Shown one piece after another: positions 46,854-58,907 of a stretch of DNA of 64,000 nucleotides (position 1 is the first letter of the stretch; the number at the start of each line of letters is the position of its first letter). A program made the translations under genes and the position numbers. The notes beneath the pieces are model-generated. The model saw nothing but the letters and a program-made list of their open reading frames with translations, ran no database searches and was not told the origin of the DNA. The DNA is from Tubiluchus corallicola (taxonomy: Eukaryota; Priapulida; Priapulimorpha; Priapulimorphida; Tubiluchidae), in NCBI GenBank assembly GCA_030141605.1, contig JAQGDQ010000010.1, positions 1,303,501 through 1,367,500 of the forward strand, written 5' to 3'.

Positions 46854-49800
46854 CTAATAAGAAAACATTATTATGAAAATCCAGGCCTGTAACTTCAGAA
46901 AATATGCAGGGTTTTTTCCCGTTGCTCCTGCAGTCAGGTACCCGTGATGGATAGTGGCGACTGTGGCGTCTTTGCAATTGAAATCTTCAATCGTCACGTC
47001 TTCGTGTTTGACGGGAGGTTCATGGCAGTCAATGGCGGAGACGCGAAAACCCATTGTCTTCACCCAAACCGTGGAACAATCACAAAGAATTTTGTTGTCT
47101 AGTAATGAAAAAAGTAATAACGAGAAAGCTTTCTGCAAAGGTTTTGTTGGATATCAGAACTGGAAAAATGTAGTATTACAAACGTTATAACCACTAACAC
47201 ACTAACAAACCATAACGTGCGAACAGACCGCGTAGTGTATTGCTTATATAGAAATAATGGTGTTGCAACAAACACTATAAGTTAGAGACCCGTGTAAATG
47301 TTGTACTCGTATCAGTACAGGAAGAATCACAAAATTGGCGTGCCGAGTTACATGGATCTGTTCTATGCCTATCTATGCAGGTTTTCAAATTGTTTTTTGC
47401 ACTTTGTAGATTGTTTTTTCTTTCTTTTTTAATTTTCTCGAGACGACCAAACAGTTGTAAAAATGTTTAACTTGAAGACGAATGCCGGAAATACATTTCC
47501 GAACAGCAAATTGCCTCTTGTAAATGAATGTACGAAACATCTACGAAATTATGTATTAATTACTTCTGTAGTTCCATTGTGTACATATGTAAATAGAAAA
47601 CTTGTTTTAACGCTTCATTAGTTGCTTAATGTGTGTTGAATGAAATGAATAAGTCATGGTATAAAATCCGAGGCAACAATTAAAAAACGGTACAGGTTTC
47701 TCCCGAAATGCTATATAGTTCTTTCCCCGATGTAGTAAAGGGGTAGAGTTTTCCCCGTTAAGTTAACGCAGTAAAAGGGAAGGGGTATTGTTTGTCCCCG
47801 TTATAAGGAATAAGTTTCCTACAAATGATATATTGAAATTGTAAAATGACGTGACGTCTACTAATCTTATATTGTGTTATTTTTTTACAGGAAATATTGT
47901 GAATGTTATAAAGTTGATATGTTTGTAGAATTGTAAATAAGTACATCATGATGTTTTAATTTATTGCTTATTTGTTTCATTTACTATAGACAGGAAACAT
48001 TGAATTTGGACAACAAATATTAATAATAAACCTTTCGGAAACAACCTTTTAGCTTGATACAACGTCTCTCCCTTAATTACCTGAGGAGAAAACAAACAAA
48101 AGGAACCAAAAATTAAATTCTCGACAACGAACTGGTTCATTTGTGTGAAGTTTGGCAAAGGTGTACGAGCAGTTCGGTGCGTGATAAGTCAGGCACTAAA
48201 ACGTTCAGGACATGTAAGTTTGGTACTGACAATTTTGGCACGAGGAAAATTTGTTACTGGGAAAATTTGATACTAGGAATTTTTGCTACGTGGTAATTTT
48301 AGTAGTGGTAAAATTTACTACAGAGAAAATATAGTACTAACGCAGTCTTGTCAGGCATTTTTGGTACAAGTAAATATGGTACAAGGTAAAAATGGTACGG
48401 AACAAGTTTGGTACTAGAAAAGTTTAGTACTCGCAAAGTTTGGTACTAGAAAAATTCAGTACAGAAAAAGTTTGGTAGAAGGCAAGTTTGCTATTATGAA
48501 AATATATTTCATATTACCTACTCGTACAAGTTATAGATGATCATATTGTTGCATTTTTATTTGTTTTTTGGTCGATTCCTCTTTGTTTGTTTGTCTGTTG
48601 TTTATTAGTTGTCGTTGTTGTTGTTTGTCTGTTTCTCGCTCGCTTTTTGTTGCGATTACTGCCACCACCAGCATCATCATCATCATTATTGCTGTCATCA
48701 TGTCACCATTGTTACTTTTGTCGTTTTGTTGCTGCTGTTATTGTTGTTTTGTTGTTGTCGATGTCGTTGTTTGTTGTTCGTTGTTGCTGCTGCTGGTGTT
48801 GTTTAGTTCAGTATGCGTGTTGTGTCAGGATGTCACTAAATTGGAACTGATCTGAATCAATGTTGCCACCATCACCACCACATAAGAATCGATGTCGATG
48901 TTTTCGTCATCATTATTGTTATCATTACACCATTCTCATCATCTTCATTACTATCATCATCATCAAGAAGACAGTTCTCACTCCATACTGTGGGCCTCAC
49001 CGGAAACCAAACTATGCTTATGCAGGACGTTTCTGTTCTGCGATATCATTAGCCATGAATGCTATGTTCTTATCCCAGTTTGATCTCTCCCCCCCCCCAA
49101 AAAAAAATGACCGAGCATTTTGGAAGAATAGCATTTTCATTTTTTCTGAAAGAATTCTCAGACGTACCTATATGGATGGGATAATCACGGATAAAATTTT
49201 AGCTACCACGCACTATTAATTACAGTATAATTACTGGACATTTTAATTAACCATACATTCCCAGTACCATGTTTCCTCCCTACTGAATAAACTTCTTTGT
49301 TTTCTAGTTGAAACAATTATTATATACTGAGATATAGAAATGCTGTCTTTTTCGTTTAGTACCAAAATTTTCCAGTACCAAACTTTCCTAATACCAAATT
49401 TTGCTCATACCATATTTTCCTAGTACCAAGATTTCCTTGTACCAATATTTCTTGGTGATAAATAATCCTGGTACCATAGTTTCCTCGTACCAAGCGTTTC
49501 CAGTACCACATTTTTCTAGTACCAAAAATTCCTTGTGCCTAAAGATGATAGTACCAAATTTACCTGTACCAAAAATTCCCAACACCAACTTTTCCTGGTA
49601 TCAAAATTTCCTCCTACCAAAATTACCAGTACCAAACATTTTTGTACCAAACTTTCCTACATGCAGTAGTTCTCATTCAAAAAGTCGTCCCAGAGCTATC
49701 ATCGCGATTGTTTTCTGTCATTTTTATTTGTTTGCTCGCTTTCTTTTAATTGTTCATTATTTCACTCATTTTTTTGGATCCGAATGAATTGTGGGCATCC

Positions 49801-52067
49801 TAAAGCTTCGTCATGTTGTTGTTGCTGCTGCTGCTGTTGTTGTCGTCACGCTTATTTTTGGAAACTGTCACAGGCCAGAGTTTATAGCGCGCCAGAAATT
49901 TCCATTTTTCACTTCTGTTATCAATACGTCTCTCAAATGTGCTAGTTAAATGGGTCACGTCTGCTAAATGGACCTGCAGTACACCTTGTTAGCTTGTTTT
50001 TTTTCTTTCATTCTAATGTATGGATCCGCCACCAACAATGCGTTGTCTAAATTTTTGCAAAAACGGATCATGACTACCGTGAACCCTTCCTTTTATTTTC
50101 TGATGGAAAACATTAACTTTACAAGAAACGAGTACATAAGACGTGCCGGTCCCAGCACTCTAGTGGTTCCATTCTATTGAAGATTCTGCATACAGCAGAA
50201 TATTATTGTTAGTTAGGAGCCAAAATGTGAAAATTAGGACGAATGACATTGTCACTCAACTCCTCTGACAGTGCTGGACTAGGAGTCAATGTTAATGCAT
50301 GCGTGGGCAGACAACTGCGTGTAGATGGGCACTAAGTGTTTTTCAAAAAGTAGGCGTAGCCAGGTCACGTAACATGGGCAAAAGTTTTAAAATGGGGGTG
50401 TGGTCAATAACTCTGTAACTATAAGAGCTAGAATCATGAAACTTGCAGGGTAGGCACCTGAGGCAATGTGACTAACAATGATGTAACCACGAGTGAAATG
50501 GTCAAGGACACTGGCCAGTGGTCAGTTTTTCTTTGTTGCTCACTTCCTCCTAGGGCTTTGAGTTTAATTGAATTTTTTTCACAGGTATTTAGACCCTGTG
50601 GGGTAGGTGTGCTTTAAGTATTTTTTTGGAAATTTGAGTTTAGAAAAGTTCCGTTCTAGGTAAGCAGAAAACGGTAAGAATGGTGACCTCCGGGTCAAAG
50701 GTCACAGAAGCTGGACGGAAAATGTGAAGATTAGGACGAATGAGTTTGTCACTCAACACCACTTATAGTATTGGACTAGAAGCCTATGTTCTTGCACGTA
50801 TGGGTAGGCGCTCGAGCATAGATGTGTATTAAGGAGTTTTCGAAAAATGGGCGTGACAAGGTCGCATGACATAAGTGAAAGTGTTAAAATGGGATTGCAG
50901 TAAAATGGATTTCCTAGCTAAGCAAGCACAGAGAATCCAGCAATAAAATTATGATATTGAGACAAAGGTCAAGTCAAAAAAGATTTTTCACAAGTCAACA
51001 GTTGCAATTTTGATCATAATGCATAATCTTAAGTTTATGACTTCGTCATAAACATAGTCTAGTTTGTTTTGTTATTTCTTTCGCTTACTTATATCTTCGT
51101 TAGTTTGACTGTGTTTGCTCGTTTGTATTCGTTTTGTGATGGTGCATTTGTAATGCATAACTAATTTAAAACTAGCTATTATAGAGTGAATTAGATGCGA
51201 AATATTACTAAGGTACATTCTTCCATTCTTCACATTTCGATTTAATAAGCTTTGCTTAAAGAGACCCTAAAATCCTCCTGTTAGGAGGTTATTCGCCAGG
51301 TGCTCCTCCTGGATGTGCTGAATCGAAAATTAGCCCCCACTGGACATGGAACACCGAGGTAGTTCATTTGATGTGCCACTTGTCACAAACGGTTCATTAA
51401 TATACCTGGAAAATTAACGTAACCTTTAGAACACATACAGAGCCGCATAACATGTGTGTTAAATCTTACCTAGTAAAAATACGGCAACATCGTGAGTGGT
51501 CTGACTAACGTTAAGTTTCAGTCCACGTATCTCCGTTAAACCTGTCTGCTGAATCACAAGCTGCCGAAAATTATGCTGATTTGAAAAATCGAAGTAATTC
51601 CGTTCGTTGAGTTGTATCAGCTTCGGGCTTCCAACTATCGTGAGCTCCTGAAGGTCGTTAACATGAGCGAAAGCTTGTTGATGAATGCCAGACAACTCGG
51701 CATTTTCCTGGAAAGAAAGCAGTTTCATTGTGCCCTTGATAACTTTTCTTTGCAAGTGTTTAACTTTCGAATTTATAATCTGTAGCTCGTCCATTCGAGT
51801 GATGTCAAAAACCAACTCCAAAATCGGATCTTCATATTTCCGAATAGATAATATTTTCAGACATCGTGGCAGTGAAGTGGAAATTTTCTCAACGTCACGG
51901 GGTGAAAGGGGATGTGTTTCACCACAAGTGATGTGACAAGAATCATGTCCAAGTACTTTAGACATGCAATCTGAGGCAGAAAATAGATCTAGCGTATCAC
52001 GACACGCCTCTAACAGTTTTACCATTTCATACAGTACGAGAAGAAAATTTTCTTTAGTGAATTTCAT
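46854..52067 (-). CDS. leucine-rich-repeat protein with LRR carboxyl cap, partial model
   Basis: Two exons are supported: 52067-51470 (199 codons plus one base) and 47098-46854. They join in phase 1 across a 4371-bp GT-AG intron to give 280 residues. The first exon has a cysteine-bearing amino cap (CHITCGETHPLSP), then diverged repeats (LQELTIVGSPKLIQL, FRQLVIQQTGLTEI). The junction yields LLDNKILCDCSTVW, the start of an LRRCT cap with cysteines continuing to NCKD. An AG acceptor just upstream of 52067 suggests an earlier exon, and no clear signal peptide is encoded here. The end is uncertain: the frame runs to a stop at 46854 through a hydrophobic tail, but a GT at 46939 could instead splice onward. 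Such proteins are often extracellular or receptor parts; the role here is unknown. The intron contains a foldback element and satellite-like repeats. Confidence 0.75.
48211..49663. mobile_element. foldback-like element: inverted arms made of 16-bp tandem units
   Basis: The left arm (48211-48492) is about 17 tandem copies of a 16-bp unit, consensus AAGTTTGGTACTAGAA. The right arm (49356-49663) is about 19 copies of the reverse complement (AGTACCAAACTTTCCT). The outermost bases also pair (CATGTA-AAGTTTGGTAC). The middle holds GTT-, CATC- and C-rich simple repeats and no recognisable gene. The layout, long inverted arms of short tandem repeats, is that of foldback transposons. A target duplication is not evident. 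Confidence 0.8.
49971..50180 (+). CDS. possible small secreted peptide, 70 aa (doubtful)
   Basis: The open frame starts with a good signal-peptide-like segment (MDLQYTLLACFFSFILMYGS) followed by a short polar tail with one N-glycosylation site (NFT). It lies inside the LRR gene intron on the opposite strand, just after the foldback element. No family is recognised and there is no splice or promoter evidence; in AT-rich DNA a frame of this size can arise by chance. Confidence 0.2.
   Translation, partial: DLQYTLLACFFSFILMYGSATNNALSKFLQKRIMTTVNPSFYFLMENINFTRNEYIRRAGPSTLVVPFY
50221..50895 (+). repeat. satellite-like family, two units in tandem
   Basis: 50221-50405 and 50719-50895 share AAATGTGAARATTAGGACGA, GTCACTCAAC, GGACTAG and GGGCGT-AC-AGGTC with a period of about 496 bp. 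The text between them (CTTCCTCCTAGGGC, TTTTCACAGGTATTTAGACC, GGGGTAGGTGTGC) matches the reverse complement of 61990-62060. Confidence 0.75.
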
Positions 52068-52290
52068 GATATATCTTAAGCTGGTCTGATTGAAAACTAT
52101 GAAATTGTTAGGTGATTAGAATCCAAGTAAAACAGTTACTGCTTTTCAGGAGTGTTTTAAAGCTCCAATTAGAAAACACAAAAAGCCAGAATTAACTAAC
52201 CTAAACAGAGAATTTTACGTCACAATAAATTATGAGGTTAAGTTAATGATGTCACAAAGATACTTTTTTTTCTATGAAGGTCTATTGTTA

Positions 52291-54186
52291 TGTTACTTAT
52301 ACTAACATAATGTAATAAATCAACGCATAATGTAATAAAATTAACCGACACTGTAACAAAAAACTTAACGCATAATGTAGGACCCCAAAAACACAATGTA
52401 ATAATCCGAAGTCTAACGCATTTTGTAACACCACAGCAACGCATACTGTAATAACAAAAATTCTAGACGATTATATAATAATAAGAATTTACTTGGTACA
52501 ACTTTCTCATATATACTAAAGTAATTTTTATTTTTTTTTAATGTGAAGGTGGTGCTCATCATTAAGCCAGGGTTTCACGGCCAAACTCTTTTGCAAACGA
52601 TCCTATCGAAATTTCTCTAAGTCCAACAGTTGTTAAAAAGTTCCCTCGACCGTGTTTTGTCGCAAATTATTCGTGTGAAGTTCGTCACATTTTTGCGAGT
52701 TTCGATTTTTTCAAATGAAAATCACGAGAATGTAGCACGAAATTCGCACTACATGTTTGCGACTTCTGCGGCCCATGACATTCGCCTTGCCGAGTATATT
52801 GTGGTCATTTCACCACAATTTCTTGGAATTATTGCGCACGTTTCGTGCATATTACGATAGTTTGGCGAACTTTTGGCGAAACGGTGAGTTTTGCAACTCC
52901 GACGACAAACATTTAAATTTTTCCGAAGCCGGCGACCTTTTCACGACAATGGCGAACTCCTGCAAATGTTTGGAGAACTTTTGGCGAATGTACGACGACT
53001 GTTGAACTTTTAGACATTTCCAGATAGTCACTGAAATTCGTGATCCCTATCAGCCTGGTTTTAGCGCCTCGTCTCATTGGCATCACAACCATCTTCAATC
53101 GCATTACCATCATCAGCCCAATGAGCATCAACAAAAATACCAAAATATACCTATATAAATAATAAATTTTATATAGATTTGTTTGTAAAATAGACTTATA
53201 ATCTACAGTGCGCGACGGTCTTACTTGGTGTATAAGGTTATGTACAATAAAAAGTTATAGACATAGTTTTCCAAGCGAGAATTCCTCGAAATGAACCAGG
53301 AACAGACTCGTAATCATTCACCTCGGCGGAGGTAGTTAGTAAAGGCCTACACTAGGCCTATCAGGCCTGTGTGCCTTTAGGCCGCCGAACGCCAAAATTT
53401 TAAGACACCATTGTTTAACTTTACACTTACATTATCCAAGACAAAAGAATCACCTACCAAGATGGTGGCCAGTGGTCGTAGCCCTATCAGTTATCTGTCC
53501 AACAAGCCGACTCACAGCTGATACCTAACAAGAATTGCCACACTAAGGCCGTTTCTCCACAACCATGTTGGTACTATGAAAATATATGTTACAACATTAT
53601 CGACATCACTAAACTTGGAAAGCCATAACTCTTGAAGCACGCCTTTCGGAATCACGTGACTAACACATCATAATGACCCGTCCCCGCCCTGTCAGATCTA
53701 TAGACCGCTGGACCTACGGAAGCCTACATGTGGGGGAAGATTTAAAAGTTATCCACAAAAATCGTCATATCTATGAGTTGCGCTACAAAAAATAAACAAA
53801 GAATGTTAATTCTGGCGAACCATACTGCTGACGACAAAAACAATTTGTTTATGGATGAGATTTTAACATAGCAAGAAAATTTTACTGGGGAAATGTACTG
53901 GGGAAACGAACAATACCACTGGCGAACCGTACTAGTGGCGATATTCCCGTACCACCTCCACAGTATACCATTCCCACAGCCCTACACCACTGGTACGCAA
54001 CAACATTACTTCAGCTAGTTATTACATAAGTCAGTTAAAATTTTTTATTACATTACATGTTTTTGTGGCGTTACAATATGCGTTAAACTTCGGGTTATTA
54101 CATTATGCGTTGATTTTTATTACATTACGCGTTAATTTTTTTCGTTATCACATTATCAGGCGTTTATTACATTATCAGTTGTAACA
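52291..54186. mobile_element. second foldback-like element, arms of AACGCATAATGTAATAA units
   Basis: The left arm (52291-52465) has seven or so diverged units of 20-25 bp built on AACGCATAATGTAATAA. The right arm (54030-54186) is the reverse complement and aligns over a long stretch (AATAATCCGAAGTCTAACGC against AATAACCCGAAGTTTAACGC). The middle contains a GCGAA/TTCGC-rich segment (52620-53005) and an ACTGGCGAACC-type repeat near 53815-53945, with no gene. It lies directly upstream of the LRR exon. Confidence 0.75.
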
Positions 54187-55713
54187 AGCAGCCTACTTAC
54201 AATAGAAATTTGAAGGTTTTTAGATATTTAACTTAACGTTAGCAAATGTGAATTCTGAAGCTCTAATACTAAAGTGGCATCCGGATGCTACATAAACGCC
54301 ACTTTAGAAAGTGTCAATGATTTTGATATCAAAGCCTAATTATTTTTAGAATTAAAGTTAGAAGTAATTTAAATGTATTGCTTTTCGAAACAGTCTGATG
54401 CTTAATCTCAATTTTTCCTCAACGTTGACGCTATTATAAATTCACATTTCATTAAAAATCCTATAATTTTTCGTTCGGTGTAAAAGCATATTGCTCCGGA
54501 TACTGATTAGCCCATAAAAACCATTGTATTTATGTAAACTGTAGTGAAGGTATAATTTTCACGTCATGTCATTGGATCTTTCGCCTCAGGTAGGTTAATC
54601 AAGACTTCCTCACATTTAAGCAATTTGTATTAAATGGTAATAACATAAAAATGTGAAATGTTACAACTGTAGATGTAATGTGTAACGATACTGATAAGTC
54701 TAAAGCATATAAAACGGTTAGTAAAATCTTTTTTTAGAATCAGCATGGATTTGCGCGTAAATTAGTTTGCTTCTAGTTTTAAAATGTCCTGCTGTAATAG
54801 TTGCATTAAGGAGGTTATTGCAGGTCTCGCTTAGTCCTAAAATAAGATTACTGAATGGCCTGATGTCTCTGATATGATATGATATAGTACACGTTTCTGC
54901 TTCATCTATACTTGAGCTTCATCTTCTTCAGCTATACATTAATGGCGAAACTGTTTGGTCTGCATGATTCAAGTTCGTCATCATTTTTCGTCATTTTAAA
55001 TGAGTTGGGGCGCTAATACAAGCCTAAGGAATATCTACCTAGATGTTTTTACAGATGAAACCATGGAAAAAGCTTTTAACAGCGTAAGTTTTGAAAATCC
55101 AACATAGATGTAATAGGATCTTTCCCAATAGTTTCCCAATTCTATTTAGCATGTATGTTCGTATACAACTTTAGTCACTTCAAAAAAAAATTTACAGGAA
55201 GCAAATTTAAATTAGTTGCAAGCATCATTAGCAAACTTAAATTAATTACAAGAATTCTAGTTTTTCCGGACCTATATTCATATTTCCAAATTTTTACTGT
55301 TTTCTTTTATCATTATGAATTAAAAAATACTAAAAATTTGGAAATATAAATATAGGTCTAGAAAAAATAGAATGCTTGTGATTAATTTAAGTAATTAATT
55401 AGATACTAATTAATTGACTGTAGTGGGCGATCTCTATTAGAAGTGCAAGCGAGAACAAAAAGGGTAGCCGGGAAGACAACGGTGAAATGTGGTTTCCGTA
55501 GTTAATTATACCCGTGTATGGGACAATTAGTGATTCTTTTGTAATTCTTATGTATGTTAATCGTAATACATTGTAGAATTTACATGAGTATGTAGGAGAT
55601 ATTTTTAGTGTCTGCGTAGGTTTTAAAATACATACAGACAGTATAGCTCAATATAACACAAATTAAAAACGAACCCAGTATCAATAGGTTTCAAGGTCTT
55701 CCCCGGACCAATC
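54187..55713. other. intergenic, one hairpin
   Basis: AT-rich, with no gene that I can support. A hairpin lies at 55228-55400: TTAATTACAAGAATTCTAGT then CCGGACCTATATTCATATTT pairs with AAATATAAATATAGGTCTAG and AATGCTTGTGATTAATTTAA, arms about 65-70 bp and loop about 30 bp. Confidence 0.6.
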
Positions 55714-55721
55714 CCTACGCG

Positions 55722-55965
55722 TAGGGCCGGAACTAGATGTGGCAAGCAGGGGGGGGGCGCAAAATTTTCTGTGGGGGCGAGGTATCCGAAGTGGTTAAAT
55801 AATGGTTAATTTTTTACCTAATTCTAATTCATATTGAAAATGATTAGATGCGAACTGCAATTTTCACTGCAACAAAAATTATTTGTCCGATTTTGCAGGG
55901 GGGGGGGGCGCAAATTTTGACAAGGGGGCGCGCGCCCCCCTTCGCTCCCCCTAGTTCCGCCCCTG
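55722..55965. mobile_element. 244-bp hAT-type MITE with perfect 8-bp target duplication
   Basis: CCTACGCG stands at 55714-55721 and again at 55966-55973. The ends are TAGGGCCGGAACTAG and CTAGTTCCGCCCCTG, inverted with few mismatches. The body has poly-G runs near 55749 and 55898 and a GGGGGCGCGCGCCCCC palindrome near 55925-55940. Confidence 0.9.
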
Positions 55966-55973
55966 CCTACGCG

Positions 55974-58907
55974 GTAACGCCTTACCCATGCACGCTCCGA
56001 CCACTATTGAAGAGTGTAATAAAGGAACCGAGCTTGCTTTGCTAAAAGAATCAGTGGAACTACGTTAGGAAAGCACACGAAGCCAGACAAATCCTAGTTG
56101 CCTAGTAACAAGTTGTAAAAGTTAGTTTAGATGTTTTTCCATTACAATATTTTGCGAATCTTTTGAGTTTCCAAAACGAAAGCAGTATTAGCATTGTGAA
56201 TTTAATTTAAAACTTACGCATCAGCGATAGTCATTGAGTTAGGCCAACAGCTTGCATTGATTTAGTACACAGATGTTTACTAATGGATACTATTGGGATT
56301 TAATTTACTGCAAAATTGGATGGTTTGTTGTATTTCAATGTTGTATAATTTAGTGCCACTGGGCACATGCAGGGGGTACCTTGTTTTATTTTTGTGAAAA
56401 AGTGGAAACTAGTGGCGTAGCTAGGTTACCAAGTAGGGAGACCCGGATGATTCCCAAAATTCAATAGGGCGAGGGCAAACACTTTGCAGTTAGCAAACTT
56501 TTCAAGCCTTTCAATTTTCATTGTCATATTAAATTGAAAAACGTGAAGCGATTATGCAGACTTTGTGAAAGCTTATATACGTATAAATGTAGGACAGTAT
56601 ACAAAACAAAGTACCTATTACACATGTATAACGTATAGAATTTCAATAAGGCATAATAAGACCAAATGAATGTTATTTAACGAAGATTAAGTTAAAAGGC
56701 ATGTATCATATGTGATGAACTATAGTAACCCCATTATTACAATGAATTTATGTTCGTTATTATTATTACTAACTGAAGGTAGATCTACGTATTAATATAT
56801 TCTACTATGTACTACTATGATTATGATTACAATCTCATCAGTTAAGAATTGAGACCGGGCGATAGGCGGCAGAGCCAATAGATTGTAGATTATGTAAATG
56901 CGGGAGCATACAAAAAGAGGAACATGTTTTATGTTCTTGTACTTTAACTGGGCACGTAAGAACAAATCATACTAATATTGATTTAGTACGGCTGCATGTG
57001 AGGTGAGAGACAAGAACGCACATAAAATTTGTTTCGATGTTTTGAACACATATACTTAAAGAAGATTCGCTACTTTGTTTGTAGCAAAATCGAATTTGCT
57101 TCGAAGGTCCCCGACAGTCACTACACATTTTAAGTTTGTCTCTCTCCTTGAATTATATGTTCCTCAAGTTTGGCCTGCCAAATTCCTTGTCGTTTTCTAC
57201 TTACTGTTTTTTGTTGATTTTTTTTATTTTATTACCACTGCAATGTTTCGTCATCGGCAGGAAAATTTTCAAGTAATGGCACCGAACAATTTATTGCACC
57301 AAAGTATAAGAACCCATCATTCCCTTAAATAAATATTCAAAGTAAAAAGGCCTCGCGGGTTTCACTTTCGCACAGCCTGCAGTTTTGGCGGTATATGGAA
57401 GGCTAGAAGAGATCAGCATCGAACTCAAGATCATATACACGTCTTCTAATAAATATTATAAGTTTGTCTGTTGAATATCGAGATATTATACGTCCTCCGA
57501 AAATCTTAGTTTCCATTCTGCCTATAAGAAACTTCCAATGCGCTTGCTGAGGTCCAGCGATTTTCTAAATTCATGTTTAATTCGATCTGCACTATTCATA
57601 TCCTTAAAATTGCAGGCTGTGCGAGACGCACAAGACTTATACATTAAAATTTGAGAGGTACGAAATATTACCAATTGATTTGACAACACGTTGATGCAAA
57701 TAATTGTTCTGTATTTTTACTCGTTTTTTGCACTACTGTTATGTAACTCTTTGGAATGCTGCTTTCGTTGTGTTTAATCAGATTTTACATGTAATCTTTA
57801 TAGCATTACAGCTTTCTTGCTTATACAATTCATGAAACTTAACAAACCGTTTTATTGAATACACAACAGCATCTTTGACACATTTATGCAGGCAGTGTCA
57901 TTGCAGAATGCCTTTAACGGAAAAACCAACCTTCGAACAACATTTATTATAGTTTAATATACATTTAAAATATTGAAATTACCACATAATATACTCGAAT
58001 AAAATATCTTGCTTAGAAATGCAAAAGATATTTAAATTATTCGTATTTCTCGCTAAACGAATCTCGCTGCGGGTATATTTAAAAAAATGGCGTAAGCTGG
58101 TGGACAGCACGAAGACGCGGCAAATAGCTTTCATTCAGAAATTTCGCCATTCTAGCCGACTAAATTTTTGTGTTTACTGTGTTTATGTAAAAATTAGTTG
58201 TCTGATAAATTAGCGATAAATTACAGCGTTTACATAGATTTAGCTGACAAGATTATACCTCAAAAGGCGTAAAAACCACATACAATATAATTACAGGTAA
58301 GCATGGAATACAGAAGGTGCCGGGCGGTTTATTTAGCTTATAGAGTTCAGTTTTAACTTGTTAAAATTATTCTGTTATTCGGTCGAGTTCAAGGTTATTG
58401 TTATCGTCGATAACAGATTTTCATTGCATTCTGGGCAATAATATCCATCAAAAATCGAAAAAATAGTATTAATATTCTCTCGCTTAATGTTTTTGATTGT
58501 TTGTCACTTTAGCCAGACGGTTAATAATAGCAACTGCAGCTGCCAAAAAATTTGTACAAACACGGACTGGGATAAGTGCCTATATTGCACGGTAACTGGA
58601 TGAGTCGGGATGACGCAATTTTTCAGTTCAAGATCTTTTAAGACTTTAAAACTTTTAATTTATTTTGCTAACTACACAAAGCGCTTATCACAGTTTTAGT
58701 GCCGAACTTAACTTTTTAACATTTTTCCGAAATATTAAAACAAGATCAACTTCCCGAGAGACTTGGCTTTTGCTTTAATTAAGTCTTTATAGCTTTAATA
58801 CGGAGAATGGATAGCCCTGCTTTCAGACACTCGCATTATCATCTCCTTCTGTCAAGATATACTGCATGGTGACCTATGTTTGTGCAGCAGTAAGTAATTA
58901 AGATTAG
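55974..58907. other. intergenic, no gene seen
   Basis: AT-rich with scattered short frames. AGTGGCGTAGCTAGGTTACC near 56410 resembles a MITE end without a partner. The 3' UTR of the GPCR gene probably lies just below 58908. Confidence 0.4.

Noticed and set aside
48040-48088. A 49-bp minus-strand segment with a fine acceptor (TTTTCTCCTCAG) and a GT after CCGAAAG, in the LRR gene intron
   Set aside because: Joined to the phase-1 end of the upstream LRR exon it reads into a stop at once, while the direct join to 47098 gives a perfect LRRCT start.
48211-49663. Regularly spaced direct repeats resembling a CRISPR array
   Set aside because: The 16-bp units abut without spacers, vary freely, and the DNA is an animal genome.
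49388-49787. 128-aa and 66-aa repetitive open frames
   Set aside because: They are read-through of the 16-bp arm units of the foldback element; a 16-bp period shifts frame each unit, so the similarity of residues is an artefact.
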